The notes under the pieces are model-generated. The model worked only from the letters and a program-made list of their open reading frames with translations, was not told the DNA's origin and searched no databases. From NCBI GenBank assembly GCA_937996235.1, contig CALKVK010000023.1, positions 62,001-126,000 on the forward strand: a stretch of DNA of 64,000 nucleotides. The letters are read 5' to 3'. Positions 35,233 through 44,166 of the stretch are shown here, in pieces (the first letter of the stretch is position 1; each line of letters opens with the position of its first letter). The stretch comes from an uncultured bacterium (GTDB lineage: Bacteria; Planctomycetota; JAJSAM01; JAJVHW01). The translations under genes and the position numbers were made by a program.

Positions 35233-35742
35233 GGCCGCGGCAACGTAGCACGGGCGCGCGGGTTCGGTGCGGAGCCGGTGTCGGTCCTTGCAGGTGGGGA
35301 CAGGGCTGCCCTTTTGCCTTTACCGCGCAAATTGGGCGGCGTCTCCGCCGCGGCGGACCGCGGAGCCGCCGCTCGGCGAGAGGGGAGCCTGCGCCGAGCC
35401 TGACGCACGAGGGCTCCGGGCCGGCGTGCGGATGCCGTGCGCGCCGCCCGCAGGGGGGGGCCGCCCGCGTCTGCCCGCGGGCACAGGGCAACAGGGCAGC
35501 CCTGTCCCCGCTGTGAGAACACGCTCATGGCGCTGATGCTGCCGCTGATGCCCAAGCGCGCGGCGCCCGCGTAGGCGGCCCGAAACCTGGAGCGCGAAGC
35601 GGGAGTTGCCAATCGGTCGCGCCGCGCGCGCTGCGCAGGGCGGCCGACGGCGCGGCGCTCCATGCCGGTCGGCAGTCGATCGGCTGCGGCTCGGGCAGAC
35701 GGGAAGAGCGCAGCCTTGCCGCCCACCCGGGGGCGCCCGCGA
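35233..35742. other. Intergenic region holding a 214-bp element
   Basis: 510 bp between the toroid protein gene and lptG. The first half contains the inverted-repeat element listed separately. The second half (35513-35742) has no credible gene; a 15-codon plus-strand frame starting at 35527 (MALMLPLMPKRAAPA) is too short to call. Confidence 0.6.
35296..35509. repeat. 214-bp element with GGGGACAGGGCTGCCC ends
   Basis: Left end ggggacagggctgcccttt at 35296-35314 (extending tgcc), and its inverse ggcaacagggcagccctg (35487-35504) with tccc following, form inverted repeats of about 22 bp with one mismatch. Interior is Pro/Arg-rich junk in all frames. A related half-site, ggggacacggctgccc, lies at about 87-102. 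Confidence 0.7.
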
Positions 35743-36876
35743 TCACGTCACGACGTCGTCGAGCCGCGCGATGCCGACCGCCAGGAACAGCACCGGGCCG
35801 ATCCATGCGGCGAGCGCGGGGTTGAGCGCGCCGCGGGCGCCGAGCTCCTGGCAGAACAGGTCCACGGAGATGTACGCGACGCACACGCCGAACGCGATGC
35901 CGAGACCTGCGGCGATCGAGCGCTGCCCGGGGCGCGCGAGGAACGGCAGGCCGAAGAGCAGCAGCACGAAGTTGGCGATCGGGCGCGTGCGCCGCGCCTC
36001 GCGCTGCATCGTGAGCGCGGGCGCGCGCTCGGGGTGCAGGCGCGTCAGCTCGTCGATCTTCTGCGACGAGAGCGACGCGACGTCCTCGGCGACGAGCACG
36101 TCGATCTCGACAGGTGTGAGCGCGATGGCGAGGGGCGCGTCGGGCGGGATCGCGATCGCCTGCGGGATGCGACCGTCGGCGTCCTTCTCGAGCGGCAGCA
36201 GCTCGCCGCCGGTCGCGAACCACGCGGGCGCGGAGTCGCGCGTCCTCCGGCGGTAGCGCAGCGCGTCGGCGCTCAGGCGGCCGACCGGCAGGCGGCCCGC
36301 CGGGTCGCGGAAACCGAGCGAGCTGACGTTGGTGAGGCGCTTGTCGTCGGTGAACCAGCGGTCGGCCGCGAACGTGTTGCCGTTGGCGTCGCGCAGGTGC
36401 GTGTGCACGTTCTCGCCGCCGGTCGGACCGCCGCGCGAGAAGAGCTGCGCGGCCGCGTCGGCGCGGCGCAGCGCGTACGGGACCACGCGCTCCTCGGCGA
36501 GGAGCAGCAGGCCCGTCAGCACCGTCGCGACGACGTAGACGGGCAGCAGCACGCGGTGCAGGCTGCGGCCGGTCGTGATCATCGCCGTCAGCTCGCTGTG
36601 GCGGTTGAGTGTCATCAGCGTCGCGATCGTCGCGAAGAGCGTGAGGTAGGGCGCGAAGAGCACCGAGAACACGGGGATGCGGTGGATGTAGAACTCGGCG
36701 GCGACGCCGAGCAGCGTGCGCCCCTCGGGCAGCTTCTCCGCGGCGGAGAGCAGGTCGTCGATGCGCCCGACGCCGTCCACGACGGTGAAGAGCAGCACGA
36801 ACCCGAGCAGGCAGAGGCCGTAGAGCGCGATGAAGCGCCGGCCGACGTAGCGGTCGAGCAGTCCCCCCACCTTCAC
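35743..36876 (-). CDS. lptG: LPS export permease LptG-like (YjgP/YjgQ family)
   Basis: 377 aa from ATG 36876 (MKVGGLLDRYVGRRFIALYG). It has the six-TM layout of LptF/LptG: N-terminal helices (LCLLGFVLLFTVVDGVGRID, FAPYLTLFATIATLMTLNRH), a large periplasmic beta-jellyroll region, and C-terminal helices (ARRTRPIANFVLLLFGLPFL, LGIAFGVCVAYISVDLFCQE). The cytoplasmic loop HSELTAMITTGRSLHRVLLP is the part that couples to LptB. Extracts lipopolysaccharide from the inner membrane. Starts 10 bp after the stop of the lptF-like gene; which of the pair is F and which is G is assigned by similarity in form only. Confidence 0.88.
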   Translation of the reverse strand: MKVGGLLDRYVGRRFIALYGLCLLGFVLLFTVVDGVGRIDDLLSAAEKLPEGRTLLGVAAEFYIHRIPVFSVLFAPYLTLFATIATLMTLNRHSELTAMITTGRSLHRVLLPVYVVATVLTGLLLLAEERVVPYALRRADAAAQLFSRGGPTGGENVHTHLRDANGNTFAADRWFTDDKRLTNVSSLGFRDPAGRLPVGRLSADALRYRRRTRDSAPAWFATGGELLPLEKDADGRIPQAIAIPPDAPLAIALTPVEIDVLVAEDVASLSSQKIDELTRLHPERAPALTMQREARRTRPIANFVLLLFGLPFLARPGQRSIAAGLGIAFGVCVAYISVDLFCQELGARGALNPALAAWIGPVLFLAVGIARLDDVVT

Positions 36877-36886
36877 GTGCGCCGCC

Positions 36887-38008
36887 TCACGTGCGCACCA
36901 CGCGCACGAACAGCCAGCCGCCGATGCCGGCGAGCAGGACGTCCGCGAAGAGCAGCGCGACGGGCGCCGGGAGCTGCCCCTCGCGCGCGGCGTTCTCGCC
37001 GATGCGCACGAGCGGGTAGTAGACGGGCAGCGCGATGACGAGTCCGGTGAGGAACGCGGACGCGCGCGAGCCGCGTGCGCTGAAGAGGCCGAGGGGCGCG
37101 CCGAGGAACGCGAAGACGAGCGGGGCGAGGCCCATCGAGATGCGCTGCCACAGCTCGGCGTGCACGGCGCGCTGCTCCTTGGCGTCGGGCGAGCCGCGGC
37201 GGATGCGGTAGAGCAGCTCGGTGCCCGAGAGCAGCGAGATGCGCTTGTTCTGCTCGCGCGGCGATGCGTCGACGAGCCGGTCGAGCGGTAGTGCGAACGT
37301 GTTCTCGGTCCAGCGCCCCTGCACGCCCTGCCGCACCCACAGCGCGTCCTCGAGCTTCAGCACGAGCGCGCGCTCGTCGCGGTCGAGCCACAGCCACGCG
37401 CGCTTCGCCTGCACCTCGCCGCCCGCGAAGAGCGACGCGCCGGGGTCGGAGCTGTCCACGCCCGCCTTCGGCGCCTCGCGGTCGCCGGTGATGTGCACGT
37501 CGAGGAACGCGCCGTCGTCGGCCCGCGACGCGGCCGAGAAGCGCAGCTTCTTCCCGAGGGGCAGGCTGGTCGCGCTGCCCTTCTCGATCGACGCGACGAG
37601 CTGCTCGATCTGGTTCGTGCGCAGCTCGCGCTTGCCGAGCCCGGCCCACGGCAGCACGTCGGTGTTCAGCCACACCGTGAAGACCGCGAGGAACGCGCCG
37701 ACCATCACCGCCGGCACCACGACGTGCCACGGGTGGATGCCGCCCATGCGCGTCGCCAGGAACTCGTTGTCGTCGGAGAAGCGCCCGTAGACGAGCAGGC
37801 ACGCCACGAGGAACGAGAGCGGGAGCGTGATCGGGAACGCCTCGGGGAGGATGTAGAGCAGCGCCTGCGCGACGATGCCGAAGCCGAGCTCCGGCGCGCT
37901 CGTCACGAACTGCAGGAGCAACCCCGCGCCGACGATCGCCGTCACGATCGCGAACAGCAGGCCGAAGGCGGCGAGCAGCTCGCGGAGCACGTAGATCTGC
38001 AGGCGGAT
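36887..38008 (-). CDS. lptF: LPS export permease LptF-like
   Basis: About 373 aa. The frame is clear: IRLQIYVLRELLAAFGLLFA, ITLPLSFLVACLLVYGRFSD, DNEFLATRMGGIHPWHVVVP, a periplasmic domain, then SMGLAPLVFAFLGAPLGLFS and LFADVLLAGIGGWLFVRVVR. The start is unusual: no ATG, GTG or TTG lies at the expected place. An ATC at 38008 follows GGGAGG with an 8-nt gap and gives a length like LptG. A GTG at 37990 would lose six residues, and an ATG at 38137 would add an unlikely Gly/Arg-rich leader overlapping the start of the divergent exporter gene. I place the start at 38008 tentatively. Confidence 0.8.
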   Translation of the reverse strand: MRLQIYVLRELLAAFGLLFAIVTAIVGAGLLLQFVTSAPELGFGIVAQALLYILPEAFPITLPLSFLVACLLVYGRFSDDNEFLATRMGGIHPWHVVVPAVMVGAFLAVFTVWLNTDVLPWAGLGKRELRTNQIEQLVASIEKGSATSLPLGKKLRFSAASRADDGAFLDVHITGDREAPKAGVDSSDPGASLFAGGEVQAKRAWLWLDRDERALVLKLEDALWVRQGVQGRWTENTFALPLDRLVDASPREQNKRISLLSGTELLYRIRRGSPDAKEQRAVHAELWQRISMGLAPLVFAFLGAPLGLFSARGSRASAFLTGLVIALPVYYPLVRIGENAAREGQLPAPVALLFADVLLAGIGGWLFVRVVRT

Positions 38009-38127
38009 GGCGCGGACCTCCCGGGGACCGGGCCATTGTGTTCGGACGCCGCAGGGCCCCGCCGCGGAATCGCGCCGCGGATCCGGCTGCGCGGGGCGCG
38101 CGGCGCCGCCGTACCCTCCGCGCAGCC

Positions 38128-39996
38128 ATGCCCGCATCGGACGGTCGGTCGGACGCCCCCGCGGACGCCGGGGCGCACGCCCCGGCCCGCGGCCCCGTGC
38201 GCCGCCTGCTCGCGCTGCTCGCGCCCCGCCGCGCGGGCGTGGCCGCCGCGACGCTGCTCGGGCTGGTGGCCGCCGCGCTCGGCACGGTCTCCGTGGCGTC
38301 GATCGCGCCGGTCCTGAACGTCGTCTTCGAGGACGACGGCATCGCGCGCACGACGGCTCTCCTGCGGCGCGGCGGCACGGCCGGCGAGCGCGCCGCGACG
38401 TTCGCCGCCGAGTTCGCGGCCGGCGACCCGCTGCGGCTCCTCGGGCTCCTGCTCGGCGCGCTGTTCCTGCTCGCGCTCGCGGGCGCCGTCGTCACCTTCC
38501 TGCACGAGTACGTGGCCGAGCTCGTCACCACGCGCACGCAGCTCGACCTCGCCGAGGCGCTCTACGACCGGCTGACCGAGCACGACGAGGCGACGCTCGC
38601 GCGCGTCGGCCTCGGCAACCTGACCGCGCGCTTCTCGTACGACCTCGACATGGCGGGCAAGGCCGTCGCGACGCTCGTCGGGACGCTCGTGCTCGAACCC
38701 GCGCGGCTGGTGACGTCGCTCGGCGCCGCGTTCCTGCTCTCGTGGCGGCTCTCGCTCGCGTCGCTCGTGCTCGTGCCGCCCGTCGCGCTGCTCGCGCAGG
38801 TGCTCGGGCGCCGCATCCGGCGCGCTGCCGAGGGCATGCTCGAGAAGCGCGCGGGGCTGCTCTCGCGCGTGCACGAGACCGTCTCGGCGCTGCCCGCGGT
38901 GCAGGTCTACGGGCAGGAGGCGCGCGAGCGCCGCCGCTTCCGCGACGCGACGTCGCGCGTCTTCGCGTGGGCGAAGCGCCTCGCGCGGCTCGAGGCCGCG
39001 AGCGACCCCGTGCTGCAGCTCGCCGAGGTGCTCGGCATCGCGCCGCTGCTGCTCTACGGCGGGTCGCTCGTGCTGCGCGACGAGCTCGCGGCGGGCACGT
39101 TCCTGACGGTCTTCTTCCTGCTCGCGGCCGCGTGGAGCCCGTTGCGCAAGGGCATCGGCGCCGCGAGCCGCCTGCAGGGCGGGATCGCCGGCGCGCGGCG
39201 CATCTTCGAGACGCTCGACCTGTCGGCGGGAGTGGTCGAGGCGCGCGACGCGCGCGCGCTGCCGCCGCTCGCCGACGCCGTGCGCTGGGAGTGCGTGCGC
39301 GTCGTGTACCCGGACGGTCGCACGGCGCTCGAAGGCGTCACGCTCGCGGCGCCCGCCGGACGCACGACGGCGCTCGTCGGCCCGTCGGGCGCGGGCAAGA
39401 CGACGCTGCTCCACACGCTGCCGCGGCTCCTCGACCCGACGTCCGGCTGCGTGAAACTCGACGACGCGGACGTGCGCGGCGCGACCTTCGCCAGTCTCCG
39501 CGGACGCCTCGCGCTCGTGACGCAGGAGGCGCGCCTGTTCGGCGGCACGCTCGCCGAGAACGTCGCCTACGCGCGCCCCGACGCGACGCGCGCGGAGATC
39601 GAGGCGGCGGGGCGCGCGGCGCGCGTGGACGAGATCGTCGCGCGGCTGCCCGCGGGCTGGGACACCGTGCTCGACGAGGGCGGCGGCGGACTCTCCGGCG
39701 GCGAGCGCCAGCGCGTCGCGATCGCGCGCGCGGTGCTGCGCGATCCGGAGATCCTGCTCCTCGACGAGCCGACCTCGGCCCTCGACCCGGAGAACGAGCG
39801 GCTCGTGCGCGAGGCGCTCGCGCGGCTCGCGGTCGGCCGCACGACGATCGTCGTCGCCCACCGCCGCGACACGGTCCTCGCCGCCGACCACGTCGTGGTG
39901 CTGCGCGGCGGACGCGTCGAGGCCTCCGGGCCGCCGCACGTCGTCGCCGCCGAGTCGGCCACGTTCCGAGAGCTCTTCGGCACCGCGCCCGCCTGA
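38128..39996 (+). CDS. MsbA-like ABC lipid exporter
   Basis: 622 aa with fused membrane and ATPase halves. Six TM segments begin around residue 35 (AGVAAATLLGLVAAALGTVS, LLGLLLGALFLLALAGAVVT, LVTSLGAAFLLSWRLSLASL). The ATPase half has Walker A GPSGAGKT (418-425), Q-loop VTQEARLFGGTLAENVAYAR, signature GLSGGERQRVAIARA, Walker B ILLLDEP and switch His in VVAHRRDTVLAADHVVVLRG. Divergent from the LptF/LptG genes, which suggests a role in flipping lipid A or another glycolipid, though drug or peptide export is possible. Confidence 0.88.
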   Translation: MPASDGRSDAPADAGAHAPARGPVRRLLALLAPRRAGVAAATLLGLVAAALGTVSVASIAPVLNVVFEDDGIARTTALLRRGGTAGERAATFAAEFAAGDPLRLLGLLLGALFLLALAGAVVTFLHEYVAELVTTRTQLDLAEALYDRLTEHDEATLARVGLGNLTARFSYDLDMAGKAVATLVGTLVLEPARLVTSLGAAFLLSWRLSLASLVLVPPVALLAQVLGRRIRRAAEGMLEKRAGLLSRVHETVSALPAVQVYGQEARERRRFRDATSRVFAWAKRLARLEAASDPVLQLAEVLGIAPLLLYGGSLVLRDELAAGTFLTVFFLLAAAWSPLRKGIGAASRLQGGIAGARRIFETLDLSAGVVEARDARALPPLADAVRWECVRVVYPDGRTALEGVTLAAPAGRTTALVGPSGAGKTTLLHTLPRLLDPTSGCVKLDDADVRGATFASLRGRLALVTQEARLFGGTLAENVAYARPDATRAEIEAAGRAARVDEIVARLPAGWDTVLDEGGGGLSGGERQRVAIARAVLRDPEILLLDEPTSALDPENERLVREALARLAVGRTTIVVAHRRDTVLAADHVVVLRGGRVEASGPPHVVAAESATFRELFGTAPA

Positions 39997-40023
39997 GCCC
40001 TGCCCGCGGGTACGATCTCCGTC

Positions 40024-40980
40024 ATGCAGAACGCGAACACCGTCGCGCCGGCGCGCGCGCGTCGGCCCGTCTCGATCCTCGGCGTGCGGCTCGACCTCGG
40101 CGCCGGGCGCCGCGGCACCGACATGGGCCCCTCGGCCGTGCGCCTCGCAGGTCTCCACGACGCACTCGCGCGCGCCGGCTTCGAGGACGTCGTCGACCTC
40201 GGCGACGTCGACGGCCCCGCCGCCGAGACCGTCGAGCCGGGCGACCCGAAGGCGCGGCACCTCGCCCCCATCGTGAAGATCTGCCGCGAGGTGGCGGCCC
40301 GCGTGCGGCGCGAGCTGGACCTCGGGCGCGTGCCGGTGGTCATCGGCGGCGACCACTCGTGTGCGATGGGCACCTTCGGCGGCGTCGCGGCGCACTTCCG
40401 CAAGCGCCGCGTGCAGGCGGGCATCATCTGGTTCGACGCGCACGGCGACATGAACACGCCCGAGACCACGCGCAGCGGCAACATCCACGGCATGCCGCTC
40501 GCGCACCTGCTCGGCATGGGCCGGCCGGAGCTCGTCGCCGTCGGCGGCAAGGGGCGCAAGGTGCCGCCCGAGCGCACCGTGCTCGTGGGCATCCGCGACC
40601 TCGACACGGCCGAGCGCGAGGTGATCCGCGGCTCCGGCGTCACCGTCTTCACGATGAAGGACATCGACGAGCAGGGCATGTCGAACGTCGTCGAGGAGGC
40701 GATCTCGATCGCGTCGGGCCCGCGCGTCGAGCCGTTCCACGTCAGCTTCGACGTGGACGGCGTCGACCCGGACTACGCGCCGGGCGTCGGCACGCCGGTC
40801 GAGGGCGGCCTCACCTACCGCGAGGCGCACCTCGCGATGGAGAAGGTCGCCGAGTCGGGGCGCGTCTGCTCGGTCGAGCTCGTCGAGATCAACCCGATCC
40901 TCGACGTCGGCAACCGCACGGGCCGCCTCGCGATGGAGCTGATCCTCTCGGCGCTCGGGAAGCGCATCTACCGCGGCTGA
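40024..40980 (+). CDS. rocF: Arginase
   Basis: 318 aa, typical for the family. The ureohydrolase Mn2+-binding motifs are complete: GGDHS, IIWFDAHGDMNTPETTRSGN, HGMPLAHLLG, and SFDVDGVDPDYAPGVGTPVE. NTPETTRSGNIHGMP favours arginase (L-arginine to ornithine and urea) over agmatinase. No urease or ornithine pathway gene is next to it. 27 bp after the exporter gene on the same strand; its 3' end overlaps the convergent methyltransferase gene by 13 bp. Confidence 0.92.
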   Translation: MQNANTVAPARARRPVSILGVRLDLGAGRRGTDMGPSAVRLAGLHDALARAGFEDVVDLGDVDGPAAETVEPGDPKARHLAPIVKICREVAARVRRELDLGRVPVVIGGDHSCAMGTFGGVAAHFRKRRVQAGIIWFDAHGDMNTPETTRSGNIHGMPLAHLLGMGRPELVAVGGKGRKVPPERTVLVGIRDLDTAEREVIRGSGVTVFTMKDIDEQGMSNVVEEAISIASGPRVEPFHVSFDVDGVDPDYAPGVGTPVEGGLTYREAHLAMEKVAESGRVCSVELVEINPILDVGNRTGRLAMELILSALGKRIYRG

Positions 40981-41786
40981 CGGGTCCGCGCGCAGCGCGA
41001 GTCGGCGAGTGCGTCGCGCGCGGCGAAGAGCAGCACGCCCGCCGCGACGGCGACGTTCAGCGACGGCACGCCCGCCGCCATCGGGATGCGCACGGCGACG
41101 TCGCAGATGCGCCGCTCCGCGCGCGAGAGCCCGCGACGTTCGCAGCCGACGAGGACGACCGTCGGGCGGCGACGCGGCAGCGCGTCGGGCGTGCGCGCGG
41201 CGTGCGCGGACGTGCCGACGACGACCGCACCCACGCGGCGCGCCCACGCGGCGAGGTGCTGCGGCGTCGCGCGCACGAGCGGCAGGCGCAGCACGGCGCC
41301 CATCGACGCGCGCACGCACGCCGGGTCCCACGGGTCCACGCGCGCGTCGAGGAAGAGCGCGCCGGCCGCGCCCGCCGCGAGCGCCGTGCGCAGCGTGGTG
41401 CCGACGTTCCCCGGCGTGCGCAGTCCGCCGAACGCGAGCCAGAGCGGCGTCGCGCCGCGCGCCGGACGCGGCAGGGTCGAGCGCCGGAGCGCCACGACCG
41501 CGGCGATGCCGGACGGCTCGTCGGCGCGCGAGAACGCGCGGAACGCGGCGGCGCTCACCTCCTCGACCTCGACCGCGCGCGCGAGGCGCCGCGCGGCCTC
41601 GCGCGCGGGCGCGGCGCAGAGCTCGGGCGCTACCGCTGCGCGCAGGATCGGCGTACGCGTCGTCAGCGCCTCGTGCACGAAGCGCGCGCCCTCGACCACG
41701 TAGTGCCCGAGCGCGTCGCGACGCTCGCGGCGCCGGAGTTCCTGGATGTCCTCGACCACGGAGCGGCGCGGGTCGCCGCTCAGCAC
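40968..41786 (-). CDS. SpoU-family RNA methyltransferase (second paralogue)
   Basis: 272 aa from ATG 41786 (MLSGDPRRSVVEDIQELRRR). The N-terminal region HYVVEGARFVHEALTTRTPI is the SpoU substrate-binding type. SPOUT motifs: FGGLRTPGNVGTTLRTALAA, VVLVGCERRGLSRAERRICD, and AAGVPSLNVAVAAGVLLFAA. Motif 2 has VGCERRGLS in place of GNEGxG, a noticeable departure. Probably 2'-O-methylates rRNA or tRNA. It overlaps arginase tail-to-tail. Confidence 0.88.
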   Translation of the reverse strand: MLSGDPRRSVVEDIQELRRRERRDALGHYVVEGARFVHEALTTRTPILRAAVAPELCAAPAREAARRLARAVEVEEVSAAAFRAFSRADEPSGIAAVVALRRSTLPRPARGATPLWLAFGGLRTPGNVGTTLRTALAAGAAGALFLDARVDPWDPACVRASMGAVLRLPLVRATPQHLAAWARRVGAVVVGTSAHAARTPDALPRRRPTVVLVGCERRGLSRAERRICDVAVRIPMAAGVPSLNVAVAAGVLLFAARDALADSRCARTRQPR

Positions 41787-41925
41787 GCTCCGTCGCGTGG
41801 GAGCGCGCGTGCATCACGGGGAGTCATGGTGTGTGTCGTCGCATGACGGGCGACGACTCCCGGTTGGAGACGTGTGGGACGGTAGCATCCAAGTGGTGCG
41901 CTGCGCGCGGATCCGCGGGGCACCT

Positions 41926-42193
41926 TCAGCCGATGTGCAGTTCGACGCCGCGCACGGCGGCGGCGTGCGCGAGCGCCTCGGCCGCGTCCCAGGCGTGCGT
42001 GCTGCGCAGGCGCGCGAACGTGCGGCCGCCCGGGCCGGTGATGCGGATGTACGGCGACGTGCCCAGCCGCGAGCGGCCGATGCGCTCGAAGCGCGGGGCG
42101 AGCTCGTCGTCCGGCTCGTCCGGTTCGTGCGTCGCGCCCCAGCTCGCGCCCACGTCGGCCGTGTGCTCGACGTGCAGGTGACCTCCTGCGACG
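41926..42193 (-). pseudogene. 268-bp copy of a membrane-protein gene 3' end
   Basis: Matches 47050-47317 over 268 bp without a difference I could find, in the same orientation, 5124 bp apart. It encodes the last 80 or so residues of the 47-kb membrane protein (FERIGRSRLGTSPYIRITGP, then FARLRSTHAWDAAEALAHAA), including its stop. It has no promoter-proximal half. A 75-aa frame could start at an ATG at 42153 but is most likely a gene remnant. Confidence 0.88.
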
Positions 42194-42226
42194 GAGCGTA
42201 GCGCGCGACATGACGGGACGACGCTC

Positions 42227-42694
42227 CTACCCGGGCAGTTCGTCGATCGGTGTCCGTCGGCGCCGAGGCGAATGCGCGATCGCGTCGTTCCTGGACGGCA
42301 CAGGAGGCGATCGTGGGAACGAGAGCGCCAGCGTCGTCAGCAGGAGCGCGTTCAGCACCAGATGCCCGCGGGACAGCGCACCCGAGAAGCGCCCAAAGCA
42401 GTGACACGCGCCGGGAGGCGCGCCGAGCGCAGCGAGCACGCCGAGGGCCAGCGTCGCGACCAGCAGGAGCACGAGCGCCGCCTCGCGCGGCACGGCGTGC
42501 CGGGGCTTGACGAGCAGCGCACCTGCGACCGCGGCTTCCACGACAGCGACGACAGCACGCGCCCAGCCAGGAACGAGTTCATCCGCAGCGGAGCCCAGCG
42601 CCACGAGCTCTTCGACCTTGAGTACTGCGCTCGCGGCGAGGACGAAACCGACGACGCGGACAGCGGCAACCTGGAGTCCGCGAGTCTCCGTCAC
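42227..42694 (-). CDS. MauE/DoxX-like membrane protein
   Basis: 155 aa from GTG 42694, whose GTGA overlaps the stop of the HEAT-repeat gene. Four hydrophobic segments (VRVVGFVLAASAVLKVEELV, AVVAVVEAAVAGALLVKPRH, EAALVLLLVATLALGVLAAL and HLVLNALLLTTLALSF). Between the third and fourth is GACHCFGRFSG, the CxCF(G) pair characteristic of MauE-type proteins, which are linked to disulfide formation during maturation of periplasmic partners. A Cys-rich secreted protein is encoded in the same operon, a plausible client. Confidence 0.8.
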   Translation of the reverse strand: MTETRGLQVAAVRVVGFVLAASAVLKVEELVALGSAADELVPGWARAVVAVVEAAVAGALLVKPRHAVPREAALVLLLVATLALGVLAALGAPPGACHCFGRFSGALSRGHLVLNALLLTTLALSFPRSPPVPSRNDAIAHSPRRRRTPIDELPG

Positions 42695-44106
42695 CTCGTG
42701 GCACTCGCCCCCGCCAGCGTGGCGCGCCATGCGTCGAACGTCGCGTCGTTCGTCGCCACGATGCGCAGCGCATCCTGCAGCGCGGTGCGCGCGTCGCGCG
42801 GCGTGTCGTCGGAGGCGAGCAGCGCCGTCACGCGTGAGCGTGCGTCCTCCGCCAACGCGGTACCGATGGTCATGCTGGCGATCTCCGACGCTACCCAGTC
42901 CCGGGTGGCCGGATCGATGCCGGGATCTACGAGCAATCGATACAGGTCCTCCGCGAGCCCCGGCTCGGACCACGATCCGCCGCGTAGGAGGGCGCCGACG
43001 GCGCGCGCGCCCGCGACGCGGATGGCCCTTGACTCGTCCGCCACCAGCGCGCGGGCAGCGCGGATCAGTGGCTCGCCGCCGGGCTGAGCTGCAGCGCGGT
43101 GGAGCAGGCGAGACTCCTCCAGGGCGCGGGCGAGCGCAAGACGCTGGTCGACCGAACCTGCCGCGAGGTGCGATTCGAGAATGGGGCCGACGTCGGCACG
43201 ATCTCGGATCGCTGCCTCCACTTCCGTCCGCACGGAGAGAGACGCGCGACGATCCCCGGGCACGGCCGAGTAGAGTGGCGCCTCTATCAGGCTCCGTGTC
43301 GGTAGTCCGCGCTCGACGATTCGCGACGCAAGTACGATCGCAACCTCCCGCTCCGCCGCGTTCGCGCCCGCAGCGAGGGACCGCGCAACGCACGCGGCAA
43401 CCTCGTCGCGCGCCAACTCCCCCGAGAGTCCCCAGAGCGCCTCGATCCGGACAGCGACCTCTTCCTCCGCCGCCTCCCGGTGGCAGCGTGCCACGGACGC
43501 GATGGAGTCCGCGTCCTGCACGGGCCCTCCGACTGTGGTGAGGAGGCCGCGCCTGGCGCCCACGTACCCGCCGTCCGCGGCGGTCTCCCCGAGCCGCCAG
43601 CGGCACGCCGCGCGGATCAGTGCCGACCTCACCGTCGGTGCGGAACCGCCGAGCGCGCGGAGAAGTGCCCCCCGAATCGCAGGAACACCACTGTCAGGCA
43701 CCTCCGAGACGGCGTGAAGGAGCACTTCCGCAGGAAGCGTGTCACCGGCTCCCGCCAACCTCGCCGCTTCCTCGACCAACTCGGGTGCGAGGTCGGGCTG
43801 CTCTCGGACGCATGCAGCGATCAACCCGGACACCCGCGCAGCGGAGGGAGCTGTCGCCGCGCGCGCGGCCGCGACCAACGAGGCCGTACCGGCGGGCGTC
43901 GCAGGAACGGACGCAGGACCGGGCGCCACCGGCGCGACGGGCGCGAACGGGCGTGCGGTCTGACCGGTTGGCTCGAGGTCTGCCACCGTCATCCTCGAGG
44001 GGCCTTCTCGCCGGGTCACCCGCGCAAGCGATGCGACGATCACGAAGCCGAGAAGGCCGCCGGCCACGAGCAGTGCGGCGCGAGGGAGTTGAGCTCTGAT
44101 GGCCAT
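42691..44106 (-). CDS. Membrane-anchored HEAT-like repeat protein 2
   Basis: 471 aa from ATG 44106. Anchor ALLVAGGLLGFVIVASLARV at about 11-30, a Pro/Ala-rich linker (FAPVAPVAPGPASVPATPAG), then about 370 residues of paired helices: ELVEEAARLAGAGDTLPAEV, AVRIEALWGLSGELARDEVA, AIRVAGARAVGALLRGG, PRDARTALQDALRIV. HEAT-like alpha-solenoid for protein binding, facing the periplasm if the anchor is uncleaved. Same layout as the 44917-46521 protein. Translationally coupled to the MauE-like gene. Confidence 0.75.
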   Translation of the reverse strand: MAIRAQLPRAALLVAGGLLGFVIVASLARVTRREGPSRMTVADLEPTGQTARPFAPVAPVAPGPASVPATPAGTASLVAAARAATAPSAARVSGLIAACVREQPDLAPELVEEAARLAGAGDTLPAEVLLHAVSEVPDSGVPAIRGALLRALGGSAPTVRSALIRAACRWRLGETAADGGYVGARRGLLTTVGGPVQDADSIASVARCHREAAEEEVAVRIEALWGLSGELARDEVAACVARSLAAGANAAEREVAIVLASRIVERGLPTRSLIEAPLYSAVPGDRRASLSVRTEVEAAIRDRADVGPILESHLAAGSVDQRLALARALEESRLLHRAAAQPGGEPLIRAARALVADESRAIRVAGARAVGALLRGGSWSEPGLAEDLYRLLVDPGIDPATRDWVASEIASMTIGTALAEDARSRVTALLASDDTPRDARTALQDALRIVATNDATFDAWRATLAGASATR

Positions 44107-44166
44107 GTGCGTCCTCCGGTCGTCGAAGCGCCGCGCGCGGCGCGGCGCTCCGACCCGATCGTCCCT

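Noticed and set aside
35527..35574. 15-codon peptide gene MALMLPLMPKRAAPA
   Set aside because: Too short and without a ribosome-binding site; chance cannot be excluded.
37942..41817. Long minus-strand frame opposite the exporter and arginase genes
   Set aside because: The opposite strand encodes intact MsbA-like and arginase proteins with all motifs; this frame is a low-complexity shadow.
41926..42153. 75-aa gene starting at ATG 42153
   Set aside because: The sequence is a copy of the 3' end of a longer gene at 47 kb, without its promoter or first two thirds; better called a remnant.
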